From assembly GCF_018130765.1 (NCBI RefSeq), contig NZ_JAFCJZ010000009.1, forward strand, positions 124,001-188,000: a DNA stretch of 64,000 bases. The letters run 5' to 3'. The first letter of the stretch is position 1. Each line of letters begins with the position of its first letter. Source of the DNA: Bradyrhizobium iriomotense (GTDB lineage: Bacteria > Pseudomonadota > Alphaproteobacteria > Rhizobiales > Xanthobacteraceae). Of the stretch, positions 8,116-15,557 are shown piece by piece. Made by a program: the position numbers and the translations under genes. The notes beneath the pieces were generated by a model that saw only the letters and a program-made list of their open reading frames with translations, made no database searches and was not told the origin of the DNA.

Positions 8116-8530
8116 TTTGGCATAACAGGGGCAATTCCCTGCGACGAAAGTCGGATTCCCGGCAAAATTCCCGATTGCCGTGCAGCTTGCGCGCGTTGCG
8201 CCGTCTCGTTGCGCGGGCGGGGAGGCCCGGAAAACTACGGCACAAACCTACGTATAGCTCGCACAACCCTAGTTCTAGCGCGCATTTACCTCCGTACAAT
8301 TGAGCGGTGCGTTGCACGGAGCCTAGTCTTGCAGCCAATCGAGGGGAGACGATTGCGGAGCACGAATTGCCGAAAAGTTCGGCGTGTTGCCTCCAAAGAG
8401 CCAGGCTCTGCGTCCGCCGCCCTGACTAGCCGGATGAATAGCCGGTCACGATTGAGAAGCCGCATTTTCCGTGACGACCCCTGCCTTTGCGCACGAGGAC
8501 GCCAGGACCCAAAGAGGTCAAGAGGAGAGG
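8116..8530. other. 415-bp intergenic region between kinase operon and small cysteine-protein genes
   Basis: No convincing gene is present; the open frames here show no start signal and odd composition. The region must hold the promoter of the leftward kinase operon and of the rightward cysteine-protein genes. CTACGTATAG near 8249 is a short imperfect palindrome and TAGTTCTAG lies near 8270; neither is a recognised operator. Confidence 0.5.
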
Positions 8531-8533
8531 ATG

Positions 8534-8722
8534 ATGTGCGATAGCCCCGAGTATTCCGAGCGCCGTTCCGAGTCCAAAGGCTGTGCCGTCTGTGCCGGCA
8601 AGTTTGGCCTGATCCGATACTACTCCTGGCGGACGCCGCTCTGCTCAAGGAAATGCCTCGACCGGTTCAGGGCGCGTCGCGAACGCGACCGCAGCTGGCT
8701 GTTCCAGTGCCAGGCGGCATGA
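8534..8722 (+). CDS. Small putative zinc-binding protein (C-x2-C ... C-x3-C)
   Basis: This 62-residue protein begins at one of two adjacent ATGs (8531 or 8534) directly after GAGGAGAGG; the second has the better spacing. Four cysteines form C17-x2-C20 and C37-x3-C41, followed by a run of basic residues (RFRARRERDR). The same layout appears in two more genes downstream (9170-9358 and 9417-9728), so they are likely paralogues. A treble-clef or zinc-ribbon fold is plausible for such spacing. The strong Shine-Dalgarno and the conserved cysteines argue for a real gene despite its size. No function is known to me. Confidence 0.72.
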   Translation: MCDSPEYSERRSESKGCAVCAGKFGLIRYYSWRTPLCSRKCLDRFRARRERDRSWLFQCQAA

Positions 8723-8777
8723 GGATCGGCCGCCGCACCTAGCCCGTCAGGTCATTTCTTCGTTCGGAGGCTGTGAA

Positions 8778-9173
8778 TTGAACCGTGGCTGCAAGCTCCT
8801 GTTGGCGATCACGCTGCCGCTTCCGCTGCTGGCGGGCGTGAAGGCCGAGGAAGCCGGACGGGATGGTTCGCATCGTCACCATCCGCCTCAGGATCAGCTG
8901 CTGCACGAGAAATTCTATTCGGGCTGGCGCATGCCGGACAATCCGATTTTGAGCTGCTGCAACAATGCGGATTGCTACCCGACCGAGATACGCTACGCCG
9001 AAGGCAGGATCTATGCGCGGCGCCGGGAAGACGGGAAATACATCCTGATCCCGTCCCAGAAGGTCGAGCGCAACAGAGACAATCCCGACGGCCGCAACCA
9101 TATCTGCGCGCCGCCGCCGTCCGCCTCTCTGGTCGACACGGTCTACTGCTTCGCGCTGGGAGGTGCCACGTGA
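8778..9173 (+). CDS. Secreted cysteine-containing hypothetical protein
   Basis: This 131-residue protein has an N-terminal signal peptide (about residues 1-23, ending LLAGVKAEEA) and is probably exported to the periplasm. The start is a TTG at 8778 with a perfect CGGAGG seven bases upstream; no ATG is in frame. The mature part has a His-rich segment (SHRHHPP), a CCNNADCYPTE cluster, and two more cysteines near the end (HICAPP and VYCFA), suggesting disulfides or metal binding. The gene overlaps the next one by 4 bp (GTGA), so the cysteine-rich genes form an operon. I recall similar unnamed proteins in Bradyrhizobium but know no function. Confidence 0.75.
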   Translation: MNRGCKLLLAITLPLPLLAGVKAEEAGRDGSHRHHPPQDQLLHEKFYSGWRMPDNPILSCCNNADCYPTEIRYAEGRIYARRREDGKYILIPSQKVERNRDNPDGRNHICAPPPSASLVDTVYCFALGGAT

Positions 9174-9358
9174 GATTCATATTGGTGAACGGCAGAACCC
9201 CGTTTCGCAAGACGTCGTGCCTGTGGTGCTGCGAGGAGATCGAGGGGGGCTATCTGCGCGATGCCAGGACGCTGCTGCCCTACTGCGGCTACGAATGCTA
9301 CGCGATTCACCAGGAGACGGCGCGGTTGATCGAGGGGCGTACGCGCGCGGCATCCTGA
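9170..9358 (+). CDS. MRFILVN-type small cysteine protein (paralogue 1)
   Basis: This 62-residue protein begins at GTG 9170, overlapping the TGA of the previous gene, with GGGAGG seven bases upstream. The start MRFILVNGRTP aligns without gaps to the protein at 9417 over the first 44 residues. Identical positions include M1, R2, F3, L5, V6, N7, P11, C17, C20, Y28, R30, Y38, C39, Y41, C43 and Y44. The four cysteines C17-x2-C20 and C39-x3-C43 suggest a single zinc site. The protein has no signal peptide or membrane segment, so it is probably cytoplasmic. Function unknown. Confidence 0.78.
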   Translation: MRFILVNGRTPFRKTSCLWCCEEIEGGYLRDARTLLPYCGYECYAIHQETARLIEGRTRAAS

Positions 9359-9416
9359 GCAGACAGGCCAGAGGGACGCATCAGCGGACATTCCATCGGC
9401 AGGAGAGGACACGGCA

Positions 9417-9728
9417 TTGAGATTCATGCTCGTCAATCAGGAACATCCCTGCCACGACGCCGCCTGCAGCGCATGCGACCGGCCGCTGGGTTCGAGTTAC
9501 GTCCGGCATGTGTCGAAGCAAGAGCGCTATTGCGACTACGATTGCTATCGTCGGCAGACGGCCACGGACATGCTGTGGCCCTACCGCAGCTCGCTCGAGG
9601 CGGTCGCGGTGCTGACGGCTATCGCGAGCTGGAGCTGGATGATTCAGATGGGCGCGCTGTCGCGCTCACTGGGCGAGGCATATCTGCGCGGGTACGACCT
9701 TCTGACCCTGGAAGGAGGTGACGGCTAG
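9417..9728 (+). CDS. MRFMLVN-type small cysteine protein with C-terminal membrane segment (paralogue 2)
   Basis: This 103-residue protein starts at TTG 9417 after GGAGAGG. Residues 1-44 are a clear duplicate of the preceding protein, with the same C17/C20/C39/C43 positions and the MRFMLVN start. Unlike its neighbour it continues with a hydrophobic stretch at about residues 60-78 (AVAVLTAIASWSWMIQMGAL), which could anchor it in the inner membrane. It ends the small operon that began at 8534 and is convergent with the lytic transglycosylase gene. The duplication with one soluble and one anchored copy is unusual. Function unknown. Confidence 0.75.
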   Translation: MRFMLVNQEHPCHDAACSACDRPLGSSYVRHVSKQERYCDYDCYRRQTATDMLWPYRSSLEAVAVLTAIASWSWMIQMGALSRSLGEAYLRGYDLLTLEGGDG

Positions 9729-9813
9729 CTGCACGACGCAGGCCGCGCAGAATCGTCGGCCGCAGTCACCATTGTCCAGCCTCGCGCCGCGTCCAGCCCC
9801 GGCGGTCGCGAGG

Positions 9814-12000
9814 CTACGGCGATGGGGCTGCGGCCGATACCGTTGGTGCCGCGCTCGCGTCTTGCGTCACCACGCGCTGGTCGCTCTTGCCGGCGATCAT
9901 GCCGCTGCCCTCGAACCGTGCGCGGTAGACCAGCACGTTCTCCATCACGCGCTGTACGTAATTGCGCGTCTCCGACAGCGGGATGCGCTCGACCCAGTCG
10001 ACCGGATCGACATTGGCATCCCTGGGGTCGCCGCGCGCCTGCACCCATTCCCGCACCCGGCCACGGCCGGCATTGTAGCCGGCGAAGGTCATAATCTGGT
10101 TGCCGCGATATTCCGACAGCAGCGCACTGAGCTCGGCCGCGCCCATCTGCGTGTTGTAGACGGGATCGGAGACCATCCTGTCCCAATCATAGGTCAAGCC
10201 GAAGCGCTTTGCGGTGTCGCGGCCGGCTTCCGGCGTCACCTGCATCAGCCCGACCGCATTGGCGGGCGACTTGTCGCGCTGGTCGAACGAGCTCTCGGTG
10301 CGCGCCACCGAGTAGATTACGCTGGTCTCGATCGGCGGGGCGAGCTGCTTGTGCTCGGGGATGCCGATGGTCGGGAAGGCGTAATGGTCGAGCGCGAGCC
10401 CGCGCGCCAGCGCCGACTTGCCGACCTCCAGCATCACGCGCGCATCGTTGCGCCGGCCGGCGAGCTCGCCGAGCGCTTCGAGCGCTGCGACGTCGGTGCT
10501 CTCCTTGGCAAAATCCTCGGCGTAATAGAACACGGTGTCGCGCTCGCCGATCCCGTACAGCATGTCGGCGGCGCGCACGCGCTCGTCGGCAGGAAGGGTG
10601 TCGGCAGAAGCCAGAACAGGCGAGGGCGCACGCAGCTCGATGCGGTCGAGCCCGAGCTTGGCGCGGGCGAGCTGGCCGTAATAGGCGGTCGAGTAGCGCG
10701 CCGCGGCCTTGTAGCTCATGCGGGCGTCGGCGGTCGCGCCCATGGCTTCCGCTGCGCGGCCACGCCAGTAATGCGCGCGCGACAGCGCGATCGGATTGGC
10801 CGAGCCTTCGTCGATCGCGGCGAAATGCACCATCGCCGTCCTGGGATCGTTGAGGTAGCGCAGCGCAATCCAGCCGCACATGAAGTGATAATCGACGCGG
10901 TAGACTTCCTTCTCGGGCACCGCCGCGGTGCGCACTACGTCGTAAGCGGTCTTGAACTTGTCCTGGTCGAGCAGCTTGCGCGCCAGCAGGCGGCGCTCGC
11001 GCCACCAGGCGTCGGTGTCCTGCGCCGCCATCGTGTCGGGCGCGGCTGCGAGGATCACCTCGGCCGCATCGTCGATGCGGTCTTTCTGGAGATGCCACTG
11101 CGCGCGGCACAGCACATAGCCGAGATCGCGGCGCGCCTCGGCTGAGACATCGTCGAGATAGTCCTTGGCCTTGTTCGCCTTGCCCGTGACCGCGGCACAG
11201 GCCTTGACGATTGCGAGCGCATCCTCGCCGAGCCGTTTGGCCGCGCGCCTTGCGCCGGCGTAGTCCTTGGCGCCGAGCCGCTTGTCCATGCGCGCGCGAT
11301 GGTCGTCGGCGTTCAGCAGATCGCGGAACGCCTCGTAGGAATCCTCCTCGCTGCGCTCGGACAATTCGTCGGTGCGCCAGGCCTCGCGCACCAGACGCGC
11401 GGCCCTGTCGCTCTCGCCTTCCGTGAGCAGCACGCGGGCGAGCGCGAACTTGCCCTTGGCGCTGGTCGGGTGGTCCATCGTGAATTTGTGCACGGTGGCG
11501 GCGTCGGCCTTTTCCTGCCACAGCCGGGCCTCGGCGCGACGGCGCAACAGTGCGCTGCTCGGCCAGTCCGGGTTGGCGGTGAGGAAGCCGGCGTAGCGCT
11601 TGAAATTCGCAGTGCTCTCGGAATGGCGCAGCATGAACCAGTCGGCGAGCTTCTGCCCGGCGGGGTCGGCGATGCGGTCGCGCGCCGCGCCCGCATCGTC
11701 GGTCTTGCCCTTGCGCGCGAGATCGATCGCGTCCTTCAGCGCGGCGAGATCGCCGGTGAGCGGCGGGGCGGCCGGCTTGTCCGCGGGCTCGTCGTCCTGC
11801 TTCTTCGACTTGCGTTTGGCCTCGGCATGCTTGCCGTGCCGTGACTTCGCCGCGGCATGGCGCTGCTTGCCGGCTTTCGCCTCATGCGTCTTTTTGGACG
11901 CAGACGATTTGTGACTGCTCTTCGCCGCCAGCTCCGACGGAAGGAGGGCCAGTGCGGCCACGGCAACGACACACGCGAGCGAGCGTAGGCACTGGTTCAT
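9814..12000 (-). CDS. slt: Soluble-type lytic murein transglycosylase (Slt70-like)
   Basis: This 728-residue exported protein has a Sec signal (MNQCLRSLACVVAVAALALL ... A) followed by a Lys/Ala/His-rich low-complexity linker. A long alpha-helical superhelix region (about residues 100-530) precedes the catalytic SLT domain (about 560-690). The catalytic Glu is in SVARTESSFD, followed by family motifs SPANAVGLMQVTP and AGYNAGRGRV. Such enzymes cleave the beta-1,4 bond of peptidoglycan with formation of 1,6-anhydro-MurNAc, which NagZ (encoded at 30.9 kb) later helps recycle. The ATG at 12000 was chosen because AGGGGG precedes it and it begins the signal peptide; the 33-residue upstream extension has no such features. 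Confidence 0.93.
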   Translation of the reverse strand: MNQCLRSLACVVAVAALALLPSELAAKSSHKSSASKKTHEAKAGKQRHAAAKSRHGKHAEAKRKSKKQDDEPADKPAAPPLTGDLAALKDAIDLARKGKTDDAGAARDRIADPAGQKLADWFMLRHSESTANFKRYAGFLTANPDWPSSALLRRRAEARLWQEKADAATVHKFTMDHPTSAKGKFALARVLLTEGESDRAARLVREAWRTDELSERSEEDSYEAFRDLLNADDHRARMDKRLGAKDYAGARRAAKRLGEDALAIVKACAAVTGKANKAKDYLDDVSAEARRDLGYVLCRAQWHLQKDRIDDAAEVILAAAPDTMAAQDTDAWWRERRLLARKLLDQDKFKTAYDVVRTAAVPEKEVYRVDYHFMCGWIALRYLNDPRTAMVHFAAIDEGSANPIALSRAHYWRGRAAEAMGATADARMSYKAAARYSTAYYGQLARAKLGLDRIELRAPSPVLASADTLPADERVRAADMLYGIGERDTVFYYAEDFAKESTDVAALEALGELAGRRNDARVMLEVGKSALARGLALDHYAFPTIGIPEHKQLAPPIETSVIYSVARTESSFDQRDKSPANAVGLMQVTPEAGRDTAKRFGLTYDWDRMVSDPVYNTQMGAAELSALLSEYRGNQIMTFAGYNAGRGRVREWVQARGDPRDANVDPVDWVERIPLSETRNYVQRVMENVLVYRARFEGSGMIAGKSDQRVVTQDASAAPTVSAAAPSP

Positions 12001-12317
12001 TGGATGGTCCCCCTGCGAAACCACTACAAACCAAGGTCCGCGATCGTATGCGGCTTGAGAATCAAAGACACCAAACGATGCCACGGCATCGTTTCGCATT
12101 TCTCACGCTGTCGCAACAATGCGGCAAAATACGGATGAGGCGAGGGAACTTCCGCAAAGGAGAAAAGGACAGGCGCTTTAACCTTTGTTAACGATTTGGG
12201 CTCGCGCGACGGTTGTGCATGGTTTGGAGCGTCACACTGGCCAGATTGCGCGTGTTCCCGCCGCCAAATCCGGTGTATTGAGTTCCGAACCGTCCTTTCA
12301 GCATTTGCTCCGCACCT
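12001..12317. other. 317-bp divergent intergenic region with a perfect hairpin
   Basis: This lies between the divergent lytic transglycosylase and adenylate cyclase genes. It contains the perfect inverted repeat AAACGATGCC (12073-12082) / GGCATCGTTT (12085-12094) with a 2-nt spacer, placed about 73 bp upstream of the transglycosylase ATG. TTTAACCTTTGTTAAC near 12178 is an AT-rich imperfect palindrome. No gene is visible. Confidence 0.55.
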
Positions 12318-14054
12318 ATGCCGATTTTCAACCAGTCGATCCGGCGCAAGATCGTCGGCATCGCCCTCGGACTCATCGTCCTGATGCTGGTCACCTCGAT
12401 CCTGTCGATGGTGATGTCGAGCCAGGTCGGCGTCCTCCTGGACGAGCTGACCAACCGCTACATCCCGGCCTATGGCGATCTGGCGCGCGCCAACATCCGC
12501 TCGTTGGAGCGATCGGTGGCGCTGCGGCGGATGATCATGATGAAGATGCAGGCGTCCTCGGACGAGGAGGCCTACGCGGCGCGCCTGCGCGAGTTCGAGG
12601 AAGCGGACCGCAGGATCGAGGAGGAGGCCGAGCGCGCACGCCAGCTGATCACTGCGATCATCGACGACACCAGGACGCCGTCCGACAACGCGGCGCTGGC
12701 GCGGATCGAGACGCGCATCGAGACCGCCGTCAGCGAGCTGCGCCGCGACATGAACGAGGACCATGCAAAGCTTCTCAAGCAGGTCGATGCCAAGCAGATG
12801 GCGGAGGCGCGCGGCACGCTGGAGCACATCGACGCCGTCCGCGACCAGTTCAACCAGAAGATCGACGGCATCCGTGCCGACATGCTCAAGCAGGTCTTCG
12901 CCTCGACCTCGCAGGTGATCAGCCATCAGCGTCAGGCGATCATCATCTCGGGTGTCGTGACCCTGCTCGCCGCGGTCCTCGGCTTTGCCTTTGCGCTTCT
13001 CGTCTCCAGCGGCATCACGCGGCCGGTGCGGCTGCTGCTCGCCGGCACCCGCGAGGTTGAGGCGGGGCGCTTCGACAAGACCATCACGGTCTCGACCCAG
13101 GACGAGATCGGCGAGCTCGCCGCGGCCTTCAACCGCATGATCGAGCAGCTCAGGCACAATGAGCGCATCCGCGAGACCTTCGGCCGCTACATCGATCCCA
13201 AGGTGGTGCAGGGCCTGATCGACCGGCCGGAGGTCGCCATCGACGGCCAGCGCCGGGTCATGACCATCATGTTCTGCGACATGAGCGGCTTCACCTCGAT
13301 GAGCGAGGGCATGACCCCGCGCGGCCTCGTCAAGGTGATGAACCACTATTTCACGGTGATGTCGGCGCCGGTCAGGAACAATCGCGGCGTCATCGACAAA
13401 TATATCGGCGACGCCATCATGGCCTATTGGGGGCCTCCCTTCATCGAAGGGGACGAACCGGCGCTGCTCGCCGGCCTTGCCGCCATTGAGATGGCCGACC
13501 AGGTGCCCGCGCTGCAGAAGCAGCTGCCGGATCTGCTCGGCATCCGCGCCATGCCCGCGCCGTGCGACCTGCGGATCGGCATTGCCACCGGCGAGGTCCT
13601 GACCGGCAGCATCGGCTCGGAGCTGATGATGAGCTTCACCGTGATGGGCGATGCGGTGAACCTCGCCTCGCGGCTCGAGGCCGTCAACAAGGTCTACGGC
13701 ACCCGCATCCTGATCGCGCAGGCGACGGCGGATGCGATCGGCGCGCAGCTCGAGCTGCGCGAGATCGATCGTCTCGCGGTCGCCGGCCAGAACGTCCCGC
13801 AGGCGATCTTCGAGGTGCTGGGCAGGGCAGGCGCGCTGACCGAAGCGCAAGCGAGCCTGCGAAAGCATTATGCCGAAGGTCTCGCCGCCTATCGCAGCTG
13901 CCGTTTCGCCGAAGCTAGTAGCGCCTTCAACGCGGCGCTCGAAGCCGTCCCCGGCGACGGTCCCGCGCGCGCGCTGCTCGATCGCATCGCGCAGTTCGAG
14001 GCCAATCCGCCGGAGGCGGGCTGGGACGGCGCTTGGCGGCTGGAGCAGAAATGA
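12318..14054 (+). CDS. Membrane-bound class III adenylate/guanylate cyclase with HAMP domain
   Basis: This 578-residue signalling enzyme makes cyclic nucleotides from NTP. A first membrane helix lies at about residues 10-34. It is followed by a helical, probably periplasmic, sensor region with many charged heptads, and a second helix at about 206-229 (AIIISGVVTLLAAVLGFAFA). A HAMP linker (ITRPVRLLLAGTREVEAGRF) and a cyclase domain from about 305 complete it. The metal-binding aspartates appear in FCDMSGFT and DKYIGDAIMAYWG, and GDAVNLASRLEAVNK is the usual transition-state region. A short helical tail with tetratricopeptide character follows (KHYAEGLAAYRSCRFAEASSAF in outline). The sensed signal is unknown. 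ATG 12318 opens the first helix. Confidence 0.93.
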   Translation: MPIFNQSIRRKIVGIALGLIVLMLVTSILSMVMSSQVGVLLDELTNRYIPAYGDLARANIRSLERSVALRRMIMMKMQASSDEEAYAARLREFEEADRRIEEEAERARQLITAIIDDTRTPSDNAALARIETRIETAVSELRRDMNEDHAKLLKQVDAKQMAEARGTLEHIDAVRDQFNQKIDGIRADMLKQVFASTSQVISHQRQAIIISGVVTLLAAVLGFAFALLVSSGITRPVRLLLAGTREVEAGRFDKTITVSTQDEIGELAAAFNRMIEQLRHNERIRETFGRYIDPKVVQGLIDRPEVAIDGQRRVMTIMFCDMSGFTSMSEGMTPRGLVKVMNHYFTVMSAPVRNNRGVIDKYIGDAIMAYWGPPFIEGDEPALLAGLAAIEMADQVPALQKQLPDLLGIRAMPAPCDLRIGIATGEVLTGSIGSELMMSFTVMGDAVNLASRLEAVNKVYGTRILIAQATADAIGAQLELREIDRLAVAGQNVPQAIFEVLGRAGALTEAQASLRKHYAEGLAAYRSCRFAEASSAFNAALEAVPGDGPARALLDRIAQFEANPPEAGWDGAWRLEQK

Positions 14055-14181
14055 GCCGCCACAACGTCGCCGTGCCGCCTGTGCCGACGAAAATTGATTC
14101 TACTTCATAACGATGTTCGCCGTGACCTATTTCCCAGGCTTAGGTTGATTGTCCTTGAGGCGTTTGAATGGGGACACGCCG

Positions 14182-14358
14182 ATGACAGAACTTGAGGACA
14201 GGCTGGAACGGTTCGAGACACTCACCGCCGAATGCGAGCTGATCGCCAAGCTCGCCACCGACAGCACCAAGCGCGAATTCTATCTGAAACTGTCAGAACA
14301 GTACCGCCAGCTCGCGGTGGACATGCGGCAGGCGATCGCGACCAAAGCTGCGGCCTGA
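14182..14358 (+). CDS. Small helical hypothetical protein
   Basis: This 58-residue, highly charged, probably coiled-coil protein begins MTELEDRLERFETL. ATG 14182 lies 7 bp after GGGGA and was preferred to the upstream start at 14149. There is no signal peptide, membrane segment or metal motif. Length, charge pattern and good ribosome site support a real gene, but I do not recognise a family. Confidence 0.6.
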   Translation: MTELEDRLERFETLTAECELIAKLATDSTKREFYLKLSEQYRQLAVDMRQAIATKAAA

Positions 14359-14510
14359 CGTCAGCTGCAATCCGTTTTTAATCTTTGACGCGCATCCTTC
14401 GGGGATGCGAGCGTCGGGCTTCCACGGTTGCTCGCGGTGGGAATGCCGGGGTCCGTTGCGGTGCAACGTACCTCGCTAACGTCGCTTGCCGCTCCCTACA
14501 GGGCAATCCC

Positions 14511-14723
14511 ATGCGCCTTCTTGCAGTCCTTGTTCTCGCGCTCGCAACGGCGGCCTGCAACCAGGAGCAGGACATCACCGGGTCGACCTCGACCTGCCCG
14601 ATGCGGAACTACAGCTCGTATAATGCGCGCGACATGAACCAGTGCGTTGCCGCCTGCAAGGCGTGCGATCACGGCACCACGGTCACCTGCACCACCTCCT
14701 GCACCCTCAAGGGCGCGCACTGA
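14511..14723 (+). CDS. Small cysteine-rich lipoprotein
   Basis: This 70-residue protein has a lipoprotein signal peptide (MRLLAVLVLALATAAC) with a lipobox-like LATAAC, so C16 would be lipidated and the protein anchored facing the periplasm. The mature part has six further cysteines (TCPM, QCVAACKACDHG, TCTTSC), suggesting disulfide bonds or metal binding. The ribosome-binding site is weak (CAGGGCAAT). The 5' extension to 14385 has no support. Function unknown. Confidence 0.62.
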   Translation: MRLLAVLVLALATAACNQEQDITGSTSTCPMRNYSSYNARDMNQCVAACKACDHGTTVTCTTSCTLKGAH

Positions 14724-14865
14724 GCCGTTCGAAGCCGGAGGCCGGCGGATCGGGAACAGCCAGTCCATTTACTCCGCACGGCACGAGGCTGACGGTGCCA
14801 AGGCACCGGAACGATTCACATGGGTTAATCATTGAAGGAGCGGGCAGGCCGCGGAGGCCGATGGA

Positions 14866-15123
14866 ATGGGTATGCTCGATCCCGGGCGATTTCTGGTGTC
14901 GTGCTCGAAATGCAAGGCCTGGCCGATGGCGGCCAATGTGAAACGTTCCAGCTGGTCGGCGTCCCCGCATGAGGTTCGCTTCGTGTGCTCGCGCTGCCGC
15001 CGCGAGGAGACGGCGATCATCTCCGCCTCGGGCGAATTGACACCGATCCGACGCATGGACGCTCCGCCGCGCGACGTTGCCGTGGCCTGGGCGCAGGCAC
15101 AGCGCCCGAGAGGCCGGACGTAG
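14866..15123 (+). CDS. Small zinc-ribbon-like hypothetical protein
   Basis: This 85-residue protein has two CxxC knuckles, CSKC (about residues 13-16) and CSRC (about 41-44), spaced as in zinc ribbons. A basic segment and a Pro/Arg-rich tail surround them. ATG 14866 lies 8 bp after GCGGAGG; two other ATGs (14861, 14872) are close. It could be a nucleic-acid-binding or regulatory microprotein. I do not recognise a named family. Confidence 0.6.
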   Translation: MGMLDPGRFLVSCSKCKAWPMAANVKRSSWSASPHEVRFVCSRCRREETAIISASGELTPIRRMDAPPRDVAVAWAQAQRPRGRT

Positions 15124-15257
15124 ACGGCCCCGGCACATCGCTCGCTTCCGTTTTGGACGCCTGCGGAGAAAGAGCCGGCGTGATCGCATTGGCCTGACGT
15201 TGGGGCCCATCGTTCGACCGGTCGATTGACTCAACCTGCGATGGCCTCGTAGATTGA

Positions 15258-15440
15258 TCGGTGACGGTTCTCCTCACGGAGATCAAAAGGGAACGTGGTG
15301 CGGGATTTTCCCAAAACCACGGCTGCCCCCGCAACTGTAAGCGGTGAATCTTTCGTCATATGCCACTGGGAATCTCGGTCCTGGGAAGGCGACGTAAGGT
15401 AACGACCCGCGAGCCAGGAGACCTGCCGTCAGCCGTGGTC
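15258..15440 (+). ncRNA. Cobalamin (adenosylcobalamin) riboswitch
   Basis: The leader carries the cobalamin riboswitch landmarks in order: GGTGACGGTTC, AAAAGGGAA, the B12 box-like core GCTGCCCCCGCAACTGTAAGCGG (in outline), GCCACTGGG, GGGAAGGC, and the 3' closing CCGCGAGCCAGGAGACCTGCC (in outline). It ends about 120 bp before the TonB-dependent receptor start. A possible expression-platform hairpin CGGAGC/GCTCCG lies at 15484-15503. Such elements turn down B12 uptake or synthesis genes when cobalamin is abundant, which makes the downstream receptor a B12/cobinamide transporter. Confidence 0.95.
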
Positions 15441-15557
15441 ACACGCGAAGATGTCGGTCGGGGAGTACAGACATTAGCTTCACCGGAGCAATCCATCGCT
15501 CCGCGCGAAACCTCGTTCGCTGTGACGTGCCACTGACGTCATACCGAGGTTACAACT

